From contig NZ_JBAJEX010000001.1 in assembly GCF_039822265.1 (NCBI RefSeq), positions 62,001-126,000 of the forward strand: a DNA stretch of 64,000 nucleotides. Direction: 5' to 3'. The stretch comes from Thiobacter sp. AK1 (lineage in GTDB: Bacteria; Pseudomonadota; Gammaproteobacteria; Burkholderiales; Thiobacteraceae). Every line of letters begins with the position of its first letter. Position 1 is the stretch's first letter. Of the stretch, positions 1 to 10,219 are shown one piece after another. The notes below the pieces were generated by a model. It was not told the origin of the DNA. It made no database searches and saw nothing but the letters and a program-made list of their open reading frames with translations. The translations under genes and the position numbers were made by a program.

Positions 1-1784
<1,784 letters not shown>

Positions 1785-1813
1785 AGAGGGGCCTCGTTGG
1801 CAACGGCGGGCAC

Positions 1814-2629
1814 ATGTCCATGTCTGTACGCCGCGTGTTTTTCGTTTCCGACCACACCGGGATCACCGTGGAAACACTTGGCCGTGGTCTGCTCAGTCAG
1901 TTTGATCATATTGAGTTTGTGCGCGAGACGCTACCCTTCGTGGACGACGCCAGCAAGGTGGAGGCGGCGCTGGCACGTATCACCGCCGCGGCGGCGGAAG
2001 ATGGCGTGCGTCCCGTTGTAATCAGTTCCCTGGCCGACCCGGCACTACGCGACCGCTTGGCGCGTGCCCCCGCCCTGGTGATGGATGTGTTCGATCGCTT
2101 CCTACCCCCGTTGCAGGCTGAGTTGGGTACGCCTCCCGCGGGTGCAGTGGGTCGGCTGCATGGGGTGGGCGGTGCCTACGGCAGCCGCATCGACGCGGTC
2201 AATTTCGCCCTGGCCCACGATGACGGTCTGGGACAGCGTCTGCACCAGGCGGATGTGGTGTTGATCGGTGTCTCGCGCTGCGGCAAGACACCCACCTGTC
2301 TCTATCTCGCGCTGCAGTATGGGCTATATGCAGCCAATGTCCCACTCACTGCGGAGGATTTCGAGCGGGGACGGCTACCTAGTGCGCTGGATGTGGTTCG
2401 GGCGAAGCTGTTTGGCCTATCCATCCGGCCGGAACGTCTGCACCAGATCCGCGAGGAGCGACGTCCCGGCAGCAGCTATGCGGCGCTCGCCACCTGTCAG
2501 CGCGAGGTGCAGGCGGCAGAGGCATTGTTCCGCCGCCTGGACATTCCCTATCTCGATTCCACCAACATGTCGGTGGAAGAAATCGCCTCCAGCCTCGTGC
2601 ACCGGCAGGGCCTACGGCCGCGCTTGTAA
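1814..2629 (+). CDS. ppsR: PEP synthase regulatory kinase/pyrophosphorylase (DUF299, PSRP)
   Basis: Bifunctional regulator that inactivates PEP synthase by ADP-dependent phosphorylation and reactivates it by phosphate-dependent dephosphorylation. The 271-residue protein has the family N-terminus ([18 protein letters not shown]) and the P-loop-like GVSRCGKT at residues 152-159, followed by the typical [12 protein letters not shown] and KLFGLSI blocks. The length is normal. It starts only 29 bp from the divergent ppsA start, so the pair shares a very compact regulatory region. A second ATG at 1820 (MSVRRVFF) is an equally plausible start. The 3' end overlaps the convergent RNA methyltransferase gene by 18 bp. 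Confidence 0.95.
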   Translation: MSMSVRRVFFVSDHTGITVETLGRGLLSQFDHIEFVRETLPFVDDASKVEAALARITAAAAEDGVRPVVISSLADPALRDRLARAPALVMDVFDRFLPPLQAELGTPPAGAVGRLHGVGGAYGSRIDAVNFALAHDDGLGQRLHQADVVLIGVSRCGKTPTCLYLALQYGLYAANVPLTAEDFERGRLPSALDVVRAKLFGLSIRPERLHQIREERRPGSSYAALATCQREVQAAEALFRRLDIPYLDSTNMSVEEIASSLVHRQGLRPRL

Positions 2630-3400
2630 CTGGCGCACCCTTTCGAACAGACAGACGGCTGCGGCCGCAGCCGCGTTGAGGGATTCGATGCCGCCTGGCA
2701 TGGGGATGCGCACGCAGCACCGGGCCGCGGCGAGCAGCTCCGCGCTCAAGCCCGCGCCCTCGTTGCCGAAGGCGAAGGCGACGCGGCCACGCAGATCGAG
2801 ATCGTAAAGAGAGGCGCGGGCGGCGAGACTGGTGGCGATCACCTCCCCTGGAAATGCCCGTGCCACCGCCACGAGATCGGCGTCTTCGTAAAGCGCCAGC
2901 GCGAACTGTGCGCCCATGCCGCCGCGCAGGGCGCGCGGTGACCAGGCATCGGCACAACCCTTGGACAAATACACGGCGTCGGCCGCGGCGGCCGCCGCGC
3001 TCCGCAGCATGGATCCGAGGTTGCCCGGATCTTGGATGTCTTCCAGCAACAAGGCGAGCCGCACCTCACGGCGAGGCGCCGTCGGAATCGCAATCAGCGT
3101 GAGCACGCCGCTGGGCGTATCCACCGGCGCAAGCGCATCCAACAAGGCATCGTCGAGAAGGGCGATGCGCCGCGCATCCAGTCCCGCAAGTAAAGCATGC
3201 GTGGCAACAGTGTCTTTTAGCCGCGCCGCGAGGAGCACCCGTTCCGGCACGCCGCCGGCGGCACGAAATGCTTCCAGCAGGTGCCAGCCATCCAGCACGG
3301 TCCGCCGCTGACGGCGGCGCTCGCGCGCCGAGGTCAAAAGCTTGCGCACGCTGCGCACCAGCGGATTGTCGGCTGAGCTGATACGCACCGGCGCGCTCAC
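2612..3400 (-). CDS. TrmH/SpoU-family RNA 2'-O-methyltransferase
   Basis: SPOUT-class methyltransferase that transfers a methyl group from SAM to a ribose in rRNA or tRNA; which RNA cannot be told. The N-terminal substrate-binding part (NPLVRSVRKLL, DGWHLLEAF) precedes the trefoil-knot core: LLLEDIQDPGNLGSMLRSA about residues 118-136, FGNEGAGLS about 211-219, and IPMPGGIESLNAA about 232-244, which are the three SpoU motifs. I chose the GTG at 3400-3398 because it overlaps the stop of the upstream pentapeptide gene as GTGA, suggesting translational coupling; an upstream start at 3451 is open but would run deep into that gene. 262 residues, typical for the family. Confidence 0.88.
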   Translation of the reverse strand: MSAPVRISSADNPLVRSVRKLLTSARERRRQRRTVLDGWHLLEAFRAAGGVPERVLLAARLKDTVATHALLAGLDARRIALLDDALLDALAPVDTPSGVLTLIAIPTAPRREVRLALLLEDIQDPGNLGSMLRSAAAAAADAVYLSKGCADAWSPRALRGGMGAQFALALYEDADLVAVARAFPGEVIATSLAARASLYDLDLRGRVAFAFGNEGAGLSAELLAAARCCVRIPMPGGIESLNAAAAAAVCLFERVRQLQARP

Positions 3401-4308
3401 GGCAGACACACGCCCACCGACTCGGGCAGACAGATGCGACCATCGCTCCACAAGGCCAGACCGAGACGCGCATCCGTGAGATCCACGGCCTCAAGACGAG
3501 CGCCGCGCAGATCGGCGCGGGTGAGATCGGCATGCTTAAGGCTCGCGTAGGCCAGGTTCGCGCCCTGGAGGCTAGCGGCCTGCAAGGTGGCGCCTTCCAG
3601 ATTGGCATAGCTCAGGTCGGCTCCACCCAGGTTGGCGTAGGCCAGCCGGGCAAGACTCAGGTTGGCGCTATTAAGATGGGCACCCGCGAGCATGGCGCTG
3701 GAAAGATCCACGCCGCGCAGCCAGGCACCGTTGCGGTCGCAGCCGGCCCAATTGACCTGGGGCCCGGCAGGCGCGCGGCAATCGGATGTGGCGCGCCCGA
3801 GATGTACCTCGATGGGACGCACCGGAGCGAACCGGGCCGCGGCCCAAATCACCAGCGCCGCCAGCAAGACGAGCAGCAATCCCATGCCCAGGAAGCGCTC
3901 GCGGCGGGCGGCGAGTTCCTGTTCCAGTTCCGCGTGGCGCTGGCGCAGCAGCTTGAGCTCGGCACGCTCCGGTGCGCGCCGTTCACGGCGGCTGCGTTTT
4001 TCCCCTGCGTCAGGAAACGGTCGCGGCTGGCGGGTGCGCCGGTCGGGTAGACGCCGTTCGTCCAACCAGCGCAGCCGCGCCCGCCGTCTTTCCTCCTGCC
4101 ATTCCGGCAAATCCGTGGGCGGCCGTGCAGATTCCGCGCCGAGCCAATCTGTGCGCTGTCCAAGGGGAATCCAGGCGAGTCGGTCCAGGCTGATCTCGTC
4201 CTCCGGCCGCAGGCGACCCAACAGGAGATCACGCCGGAGCCACCTTTCCGGAAAAGGCCCACTCACCCGACCCTGCCGCCGCAGGTACCAGAGGCTTTGC
4301 AACTTCAT
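3397..4308 (-). CDS. Membrane-anchored pentapeptide-repeat protein with GYF_2-like N-terminus
   Basis: Function unknown. From the ATG at 4308 (MKLQSLWYLRRQGRVSGPF) the 303-residue protein begins with a GYF_2/DUF4339-like module (WYL...GPF...L..G.L...D...), then a long Arg/Glu-rich stretch (about 70-138) likely helical, one transmembrane segment at about 139-160 (GMGLLLVLLAALVIWAAARF), and about 18 pentapeptide units of A(N/D)LxxA type at about 195-285 forming a right-handed beta-helix. Cys residues flank the helix (SDCR, GCD, RICL, VCLP) and could cap it by disulfides if it is extracytoplasmic. Upstream in-frame ATGs (4317, 4326, 4365) exist. It is coupled by a GTGA overlap to the TrmH-family gene. 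The orientation with the repeats in the periplasm is inferred from the Arg-rich N-side. Confidence 0.8.
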   Translation of the reverse strand: MKLQSLWYLRRQGRVSGPFPERWLRRDLLLGRLRPEDEISLDRLAWIPLGQRTDWLGAESARPPTDLPEWQEERRRARLRWLDERRLPDRRTRQPRPFPDAGEKRSRRERRAPERAELKLLRQRHAELEQELAARRERFLGMGLLLVLLAALVIWAAARFAPVRPIEVHLGRATSDCRAPAGPQVNWAGCDRNGAWLRGVDLSSAMLAGAHLNSANLSLARLAYANLGGADLSYANLEGATLQAASLQGANLAYASLKHADLTRADLRGARLEAVDLTDARLGLALWSDGRICLPESVGVCLP

Positions 4309-4369
4309 GTCCGGCATGACGTGCATAATGCAAGGAAGATTGGGTATAGTGGCGACCGCACGCACGGAG

Positions 4370-4441
4370 TTTAACCCAGATCATCCATTAGACCGGCGCA
4401 TGCCCCATGAACTGCAGGACAAATGGATAGTCTGGGTTTAA
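4370..4441. repeat. 72-bp imperfect palindromic element, complete copy
   Basis: Twenty-base arms, TTTAACCCAGATCATCCATT at 4370-4389 and AATGGATAGTCTGGGTTTAA at 4422-4441, are imperfect reverse complements of each other and flank a core that starts AGACCGGCGCATG. The left arm and core recur at 58961-59005. No coding capacity; the shape suggests a MITE-like or intergenic palindromic repeat. Confidence 0.7.
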
Positions 4442-4496
4442 CCCAGGATGTCCCTTGTCGAGGTTGACGAAAGTAGGTGATGGGCTCCGCCTGGAC

Positions 4497-4687
4497 CGTC
4501 ATTCCCGTGCAAGCGGCCAGGTCGCTGTGGCCGCAGCTCCACCGGTTCCTGGGTTATGGGTCGCCAGCGGCACCCGGAATGGCGACGAAGGCGCCCTTCC
4601 CGCGCAAGCGGGAATCCAGACCAACCTCGCCAAGGCGCGGGCGGGGTCCTGGATGCCGGCTCTCGTTTTGCTCGGTGGGAATGACGG
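4497..4687. repeat. REP-like hairpin repeats (three units)
   Basis: Units at 4497-4516 (CGTCATTCCCGTGCAAGCGG), 4596-4620 (TTCCCGCGCAAGCGGGAA self-complementary, then TCCAGA) and 4646-4687 (inverted half ending GGGAATGACGG). They match the common betaproteobacterial pattern GTCATTCCCGCGCAAGCGGGAATCCAG in direct and inverted orientation. Related copies are found in other gaps of this window. Confidence 0.65.
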
Positions 4688-4797
4688 TAGAAGCGTCATC
4701 CTGGCGGCAGCTCATTACGTGGCCATCCGCCGCGGTGACTGGTTGGCCTTGAGGCAAACGCCACTGGCGCCACCCGAGCCCGATCGATCCGCACGCC

Positions 4798-5766
4798 ATG
4801 AGAATCGTCATCGTCACCCCCGCCGGCCCGCGCCAGCGCACTGGCAACCGCCAGACGGCCTTGCGCTGGGCACGCTTGCTGCGCCAACTGGGGCACCAGG
4901 TATGGATCGCCACGCGCTGGGAGGGCCAGCCGGCGGATTTGCTGATCGCGCTCCATGCGCGCCGTTCCCGCCGCTCCATCCACCGTTTCCACTTCCGCCA
5001 TCCGACGCGTCCGCTGGTGGTCGTGCTCACGGGTACCGATCTCTACCGCGATCTCCCCCACGACGCGGCCGCGCGCCGCTCCCTGGACATGGCCAGCCGG
5101 GTGGTGGTGCTCCAGGAGGAGGGCCGCCGCGCTCTTTCGGGCCGGTGGCGGCGCAAGACCAGCGTGGTGTATCAGTCCGCGCCTGCCGGGCAACCGCTGC
5201 CGCCTGATCGAGACTTTACCGTCTGTGTGGTGGGTCACCTGCGTGAGGAAAAGGACCCTTTCCGCTGCGCCCAGGCTCTCTGCCATCTGCCCCCCACCTC
5301 GCGCATCCAAGTACGGCATCTTGGCCGGGCGCTGGATGGCGCCCACGAAACGCAGGCACGCTACCTGAATGCCAGCCTGCCTCGCTATCACTGGCTGGGG
5401 GAAGTGGATCGGCGCCAGGTGCGCGCCATCATGCGGCAAAGCCGCCTGCTGGTGGTGAGTTCCCGCATGGAAGGAGGCGCGAACGTGATCGCAGAGGCGC
5501 TGGCAGTGGGGCTGCCGGTACTGGCTTCGCAGGTGCCCGGCAACGTGGGCATGCTCGGACGCGATTACGCCGGTTATTTTCCAGTGGGCGACGAACGGAC
5601 TTTGGCGATGCTTCTTGGCCGGGCGGAATCGAACCCGGCCTTCCTCGCATCGCTGGCCGCCCAGTGCCAGCGACGTGCCAGACGCATGACGCCGGCGCGT
5701 GAGCGACGGGCGCTTGCACGGGTCATCGACTCGGCCCGCCGCCGCGCTCAGAAACGCCACAGGTAG
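4798..5766 (+). CDS. senB: SenB-like (TIGR04348) glycosyltransferase, putative selenosugar synthase
   Basis: 322-residue GT4-fold protein that resembles SenB, the enzyme that joins selenophosphate to a UDP-sugar to make a selenosugar for selenoneine synthesis. Matching blocks are TPAGPRQRTGNRQTALRWAR at the N-terminus, ALHARRS (51-57), VLTGTDLYRD (76-85), VVGHLREEKDP (144-154), SRMEGGANVIAEAL (222-235) and PGNVGMLGRDYAGYFPVGD (247-265), all characteristic of that family as I remember it. The neighbours are not senA (selenoneine synthase) or senC (selenophosphate synthetase); no other selenium gene is in the window. Its end overlaps the convergent methyltransferase by 19 bp. The family call is good; the substrate is inferred. 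Confidence 0.72.
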   Translation: MRIVIVTPAGPRQRTGNRQTALRWARLLRQLGHQVWIATRWEGQPADLLIALHARRSRRSIHRFHFRHPTRPLVVVLTGTDLYRDLPHDAAARRSLDMASRVVVLQEEGRRALSGRWRRKTSVVYQSAPAGQPLPPDRDFTVCVVGHLREEKDPFRCAQALCHLPPTSRIQVRHLGRALDGAHETQARYLNASLPRYHWLGEVDRRQVRAIMRQSRLLVVSSRMEGGANVIAEALAVGLPVLASQVPGNVGMLGRDYAGYFPVGDERTLAMLLGRAESNPAFLASLAAQCQRRARRMTPARERRALARVIDSARRRAQKRHR

Positions 5767-6524
5767 AGGCGTTGCCGGCCACCGGTTTCGATGATTTGGT
5801 CCGCGGCCACCCCGGGCACCGGAAATTCCACGCTGATGAAAAGGCTGCCGGGGCGCATTTCGGCACGCACCTTCTGCCACAGCTGTGGCATGGCCGCCGG
5901 CGAGAGGTAAGCGAACACCAGGTCGTAAGACTCAAGAGGAAGGCGCCAAAAGGAACCCCAGCGCAGTCGCAGATTGGCTAAGCCCCAGGCGCGCATACAG
6001 CTCGCCAGCCAGGGCAGCGGCGCCGCCTCGATGCCTTCGAATTGCAGATCCGGGCGGCGACGCGCGAGATACAGGAGCGGCCCGCCTAGACCCGCGCCTA
6101 GATCCAGCACCCGCCCGGAGACCGGCAGGTGCGCTTCGATGGCCTGCCACACAGGCTGCCCCGACAGGTAAAGGGGCACGCGGCTGCGCCAGGTGCTCCA
6201 ATAGATCAGGCTCAGCAGCAAGAATGCGGCCAGAAACCACGCGGGCGCGATCTCCAGCGAGGCCACCAATAGCAGTGCAGGGACGAAGCCAAACTGGATG
6301 GGCAGCCACCACCAGGGCAAGCGCAAGGCGGCGGCGAACGTGGTCGCGCCGAGACTGTGGAGCAGAAACCAAGCTGCGGCGGGTAAGGCAAAGAAGAAAG
6401 CCAGGGTGGCCACCGCCAGACCCGCCCCCAGCTGAGCCAAGGCAGCCCGCAGCGCCACCGGCCAGTGCCGTGGCCCGTTCCCGAGCCGTGTCGGTTTAGG
6501 GGCGGGCGGGAGGGATGGCCGCAT
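5748..6524 (-). CDS. Membrane-anchored class I SAM-dependent methyltransferase
   Basis: 258 residues. The N-terminal half has hydrophobic helices (about 22-56 and 71-110), so the enzyme is likely bound to the inner membrane. The second half is a Rossmann methyltransferase: motif I is VLDLGAGLGGP at about 139-149, followed by FEGIEAAPLPW (acidic motif II) and SYDLVFAYLSP (motif IV). The substrate is unknown. The start overlaps the end of motB by 29 bp, so it may be translated from the motAB transcript; this linkage looks positional rather than functional. The end overlaps the convergent SenB-like gene. Confidence 0.75.
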   Translation of the reverse strand: MRPSLPPAPKPTRLGNGPRHWPVALRAALAQLGAGLAVATLAFFFALPAAAWFLLHSLGATTFAAALRLPWWWLPIQFGFVPALLLVASLEIAPAWFLAAFLLLSLIYWSTWRSRVPLYLSGQPVWQAIEAHLPVSGRVLDLGAGLGGPLLYLARRRPDLQFEGIEAAPLPWLASCMRAWGLANLRLRWGSFWRLPLESYDLVFAYLSPAAMPQLWQKVRAEMRPGSLFISVEFPVPGVAADQIIETGGRQRLYLWRF

Positions 6525-7431
6525 CCGGATTGGCCTTCAGGGCCTCGGCCGACAGCTCGAGTTTGCCGCCATCGCTGCGCACCGCCTGTTCCGTGCGCTT
6601 GTTCATGACGATGATGCTGATGCGACGGTTGATGGGATTGAAGGGATCGTCCTTGTCAAAGGGCACCGCCGAACCCAGACCCACCACGCGCAGGATCTTG
6701 CCTTCGTTGATGCCACCGTTCACCAGTTCCCGGCGCGAGGCATTGGCGCGGTCGGCCGACAACTCCCAGTTGCTGTAGCCCCGCTCGCCACCCGAGTAGG
6801 GCGTGGCGTCGGTATGGCCCGACAAGCTGATGGTATTGGGTACGTCGTTCAATACCTTGGCAATCTCGCTCAGGATCGCCCGCGCGTAAGGTTCCAGCAC
6901 TGCGCTGCCCACCTTGAACATCGGGCGGTTCTTCTCGTCCACGATTTGGATGCGCAAGCCCTCGCTGGTGATGTCGATCAACAGCTGCTTCTTGAACGGC
7001 TTGAGGGCGGGATTGCTGTCGATGAGTTTTTCCAGCTTGTCCTTGAGTTTCTCCAACTGCTGGCGCTCCAACCGTTCCTGCTCGGCACGCGCGGCCTCCA
7101 GGTTCACGGTTTTCTTCTTCTGGGGCGTGTCGGTCTTTTCCACCTGGCCGGTTTTGCGTGATACATCGGTGCCGCCACCTTTGATCACGGATGAGGCATC
7201 CCCCGCCCCACTGCCACCGGATAGGGAAATCTTGAGGGGCGCCTTGAAGTATTCGGCGATACCCTCGCGTTGGGCCTTGGTGGTGGAACCCAGCAGCCAC
7301 ATGAGGAGGAAGAAGGCCATCATGGCGGTGACGAAGTCCGCATAGGCGATTTTCCACGCACCCCCATGGTGGCCATGGGCGGCCTTCTTGATCCGCTTGA
7401 CGATGATGGGACGTTGGGAATCGTCACTCAT
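6496..7431 (-). CDS. motB: Flagellar motor stator protein MotB
   Basis: Peptidoglycan-anchoring half of the proton-driven flagellar stator. The 311-residue protein has the cytoplasmic N-terminus (IIVKRIKKAAHGHHGGAWKIAYADFVTAMMAFFLLMWLLGS), in which the Asp of YADFVTAMMAFF is the proton-carrying residue next to the single membrane helix (about 28-48). A Lys/Gln-rich linker leads to an OmpA-like domain (about 165-290) with VLEPYARAILSEIAKVL, LSGHTDATPY and NRRISIIV. It is six bases downstream of motA, in the usual motA-motB order. Confidence 0.96.
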   Translation of the reverse strand: MSDDSQRPIIVKRIKKAAHGHHGGAWKIAYADFVTAMMAFFLLMWLLGSTTKAQREGIAEYFKAPLKISLSGGSGAGDASSVIKGGGTDVSRKTGQVEKTDTPQKKKTVNLEAARAEQERLERQQLEKLKDKLEKLIDSNPALKPFKKQLLIDITSEGLRIQIVDEKNRPMFKVGSAVLEPYARAILSEIAKVLNDVPNTISLSGHTDATPYSGGERGYSNWELSADRANASRRELVNGGINEGKILRVVGLGSAVPFDKDDPFNPINRRISIIVMNKRTEQAVRSDGGKLELSAEALKANPDAAIPPARP

Positions 7432-7437
7432 GGCGCG

Positions 7438-8298
7438 TCACTTGCCTTTGCGGCTCTTCACTTCTTCCTCCAGCTCGCTGAAGCTGGGCCGTTCGGTGGA
7501 GTAGAGCACTTTGCGCCCGAATTCCACCGCCATCTGCGGCGCATAGCCATTAAGGCTAGCGAGCAGGGTGACCTTGATGCACTCCAGGAACTTGGTTTGT
7601 TCCGCGAGGCTGTGCTCCAGGCGTGTGGCCAGTGGCCCGACGAAACCATAGGCGAGCAGGATACCGAGGAAAGTTCCCACCAGGGCGTGGGCGATCAGCA
7701 TGCCTAGCTCGGAGGGTGGCAGGCCCACCGATTCCATGGTGTGCACCACCCCCATCACGGCGGCGACGATACCGAAGGCAGGCATGGCATCTCCCAGCTT
7801 GGTCAAGGCATTGATGGGCACCTCTCCTTCGTGATGATGGGTTTCGATCTCGTTGTCCATGAGGTTTTCGATTTCGAAGGCGTTGAGACTGCCGCTCACC
7901 ATGAGGCGAAGGTAGTCCGTGATGAAGTCCATCACATGGTGGTCAGCCAGGATGGCTGGGTATTTAGAGAACAGTGGACTCTCCTGGGGCGACTCCACGT
8001 CGCTCTCGATGGACATCAGGCCTTCCTTGCGCACCTTGGCCAGCACCTCGTAGAGCATGGACAAAAGATCCATGTACAACGCCTTGTTGTACTTGGAACC
8101 CTTGAACAGTTGGGGCAGGGCCTTGAGGGTGGCCTTCATGGGCTTGCCGCCATTGGCCACCACGAAGGCACCGACGGCGGCCCCACCGATCATGAGGAGT
8201 TCCAGGGGTTGCAGCAGCGCGGCGATGTGACCGCCGGAGAGGATGAAGCCGCCCAGCACGGAGCCGAGGACGACGATGTAGCCGATGATGACGAACAT
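7438..8298 (-). CDS. motA: Flagellar motor stator protein MotA
   Basis: Ion-channel half of the stator with four membrane helices. The ATG at 8298 gives MFVIIGYIVVLGSVLGGFIL and a protein of 286 residues, the usual length; an upstream start at 8379 would add 27 atypical residues. Family landmarks are GGKPMKATLKALPQLFKGSKYNK, the large cytoplasmic loop with the SIESDVESPQESPLFSKYP stretch, and the C-terminal GDAMPAFGIVAAVMGVVHTM, which lines the channel. It is followed by motB. No good sigma-28 site was found upstream, so its promoter is undetermined. Confidence 0.96.
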   Translation of the reverse strand: MFVIIGYIVVLGSVLGGFILSGGHIAALLQPLELLMIGGAAVGAFVVANGGKPMKATLKALPQLFKGSKYNKALYMDLLSMLYEVLAKVRKEGLMSIESDVESPQESPLFSKYPAILADHHVMDFITDYLRLMVSGSLNAFEIENLMDNEIETHHHEGEVPINALTKLGDAMPAFGIVAAVMGVVHTMESVGLPPSELGMLIAHALVGTFLGILLAYGFVGPLATRLEHSLAEQTKFLECIKVTLLASLNGYAPQMAVEFGRKVLYSTERPSFSELEEEVKSRKGK

Positions 8299-8456
8299 GA
8301 GCCAGTCTCTATAGCGAACGAAGAGGCGGCAGCTTGTCGGGATCAACCGTGCGGCTAGGCACGGACTGCCTAAAGACAACTACGGCATGAATACTGCGAT
8401 CTTTAGGGTCGCCTTGCAAAAGCGTGCGGCCCGCGCCGCGCGAGTCAGACGCCTCC

Positions 8457-9056
8457 TCAACACTTGCCACTGGCGGCGAGCACACGCGCTACCGGTGCGA
8501 AGCTTCTGCGGTGTTCCGGACAGGCGCCGTGACGGCGCAATGCTTGCAGATGATCTTTGGTGGGATAGCCCTTGTGCCGTGCGAATCCATAGACCGGATA
8601 GAGACGGTCCAGATGTGCCAACGCCCGGTCGCGCGCGACCTTGGCCAGGATGGAGGCGGCGGAGATCTCGGCTACCGTGTCATCCCCTGCGACGATGGTT
8701 TCCACGCAGGCGGCAAACCCCGCTGGCAGCACGGGCGCGCGATTGCCGTCCACGCGCACGTGGGTGGGCGCCACGGGCAGGCAGGCCAATGCCCGCTGCA
8801 TGGCCAACAGGCTTGCCTGCAGGATGTCGAGGCGATCGATTTCCCAGGCCTCGGCGCGGGCGACGGCCCAAGCCAGGGCATGGCGAGTGATGTCGCGATA
8901 GAGGGACTCGCGGCGCGCCGGCGTGAGTTTCTTGGAATCCTTGAGCCCCGCGAGGGGACGTCTGGGATCGAGAATGACCGCCGCGGCATAGACAGGTCCC
9001 GCCAGGGGTCCCCTGCCCGCCTCGTCCACGCCGCATACCAGCAGCCGTTCAGCCAC
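8457..9056 (-). CDS. rnhB: Ribonuclease HII
   Basis: Removes misincorporated ribonucleotides and RNA from RNA-DNA hybrids. The 199-residue protein opens with [23 protein letters not shown], which carries the first catalytic Asp and Glu, and continues with [15 protein letters not shown], a central RVDGNR (another catalytic Asp) and [16 protein letters not shown]. It ends the long minus-strand array from rpsB and overlaps the 3' end of lpxB by 8 bp, as in many proteobacteria. Confidence 0.96.
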   Translation of the reverse strand: MAERLLVCGVDEAGRGPLAGPVYAAAVILDPRRPLAGLKDSKKLTPARRESLYRDITRHALAWAVARAEAWEIDRLDILQASLLAMQRALACLPVAPTHVRVDGNRAPVLPAGFAACVETIVAGDDTVAEISAASILAKVARDRALAHLDRLYPVYGFARHKGYPTKDHLQALRRHGACPEHRRSFAPVARVLAASGKC

Positions 9057-10203
9057 GCTGCCCTTCCAGGAAGGTGGCGATGGTGGCCGCTACCTGCTCT
9101 GCATTGGAGCGACGCATCAGCTCGTGCATGCGCAAAAACTCTGCCTCCAGCCCCGCGCTGAAGCGGGAATGGGCAAGCAGGTTGCATACCGCCTGGGCGA
9201 GATTTTCCGGCGTGGCGTCATTCTGTAGCAGCTCGGGTACCACGAACCGACCCGCGAGGACGTTGGGCAGCCCCACGTAGGGCAGATAGCGCCGCGGCCA
9301 CATGAGACGATAGGTGAGCGTGGGCACGCGGTAGGTGATCACCATGGGACGTTTCACCAATGCTGCCTCCAGGGTTGCCGTACCGGACGCCACAAGCACT
9401 GCGTTGGCTGCGGTCATCGCAGCGTGGGCGTGACCGAACAGCATGCGTAGCGGGAGATCCTGGGCCTGTTGGGCATAAAGGGCGGCCTCGAAGCGATCCC
9501 GTGTCTCGCGCGTGACCAGTGGGACCAGGAAAGACACACCGGGCCGCAGGCGCAGGATCGCCTGTGCGGTCTTGACGAAGAGGTCGGCCATCAACGCCAG
9601 TTCGCTTTGCCGGCTGCCCGGCAGGAGGGCCACGATTTCTCCTTCCGGCGGCAGCCGCAGAGCCTCACGGGCCGCTGCCCGATCGGGCACGAGGGGCAGT
9701 AAGTCCGCCAAGGGATGACCGACATAGGTGGCAGGAATGCCCGCCGCTTCGTAGATGGGCGGCTCAAAGGGAAACAATAGCAGCATGTGGGAGACCGCCC
9801 GCCGAATTTTGCGCAGGCGCCCCGCGCGCCAGGCCCACACCGAGGGGCCGACGTACTGGAAGGTCGGAATGCCTGCGGCCTTGAGGACGCGCGCCAGCCC
9901 TAGATTGAAATCGGGCGCATCCACCCCGATGAAGAGATGCGGCCGGTTAGCGAGGAAATGCCGGCGCAGACGGCGTCGGATGCGCAGGATGGCGGGCAGA
10001 TTCCTGAGGGCTTCCACGTAGCCACGCACCGCCAAGGTTTCCAGGGAAAACAGAGATCGTACGCCAGCTGCGATCATCTTTGGGCCGCCGATGCCTTCGA
10101 AGTGCGCGCCGGGCAGCCGGGACTTGAGGGCGGTGACTAGATGGCTGCCCAGCAGATCGCCGGACGCTTCTCCCGCCACGATGCCGATGCGCACCTGCTC
10201 CAT
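9049..10203 (-). CDS. lpxB: Lipid-A-disaccharide synthase
   Basis: Peripheral membrane GT19 enzyme that joins UDP-diacylglucosamine and lipid X to form the lipid A disaccharide. I start at the ATG at 10203 ([19 protein letters not shown]), giving 384 residues as is usual; the frame is open further upstream but into lpxA. Recognisable parts include [44 protein letters not shown], and [25 protein letters not shown], plus the C-terminal [10 protein letters not shown] and [12 protein letters not shown]. It lies 16 bp after lpxA in the canonical lpxD-fabZ-lpxA-lpxB order. Confidence 0.96.
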   Translation of the reverse strand: MEQVRIGIVAGEASGDLLGSHLVTALKSRLPGAHFEGIGGPKMIAAGVRSLFSLETLAVRGYVEALRNLPAILRIRRRLRRHFLANRPHLFIGVDAPDFNLGLARVLKAAGIPTFQYVGPSVWAWRAGRLRKIRRAVSHMLLLFPFEPPIYEAAGIPATYVGHPLADLLPLVPDRAAAREALRLPPEGEIVALLPGSRQSELALMADLFVKTAQAILRLRPGVSFLVPLVTRETRDRFEAALYAQQAQDLPLRMLFGHAHAAMTAANAVLVASGTATLEAALVKRPMVITYRVPTLTYRLMWPRRYLPYVGLPNVLAGRFVVPELLQNDATPENLAQAVCNLLAHSRFSAGLEAEFLRMHELMRRSNAEQVAATIATFLEGQRG

Positions 10204-10219
10204 GGGCCGCGCGCCGGGA

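Larger units (their letters stand above)
4309..4797. other. Gene-free stretch with palindromic element and REP-like repeats
   Basis: No convincing gene. It holds one complete palindromic element (4370-4441) and three copies or half copies of a GTCATTCCCG/GCGGGAAT-type repeat (4497-4516, 4596-4620, 4646-4687). Short reading frames here have no RBS and no recognisable protein similarity. Confidence 0.7.

Noticed and set aside
4497-4687. CRISPR-like array
   Set aside because: Repeats are few, imperfect, in both orientations and irregularly spaced, without cas genes; they fit a REP-like family.
4696-5880. 394-codon minus-strand frame opposite the SenB-like gene
   Set aside because: It has no start signal or family pattern, whereas the plus strand has clear glycosyltransferase motifs.
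8299-8400. Possible sigma-28 promoter for motA
   Set aside because: CCCGACAA at 8341-8334 resembles the -10 part, but the -35 position (GCCTAGCC) does not match TAAAGTTT.
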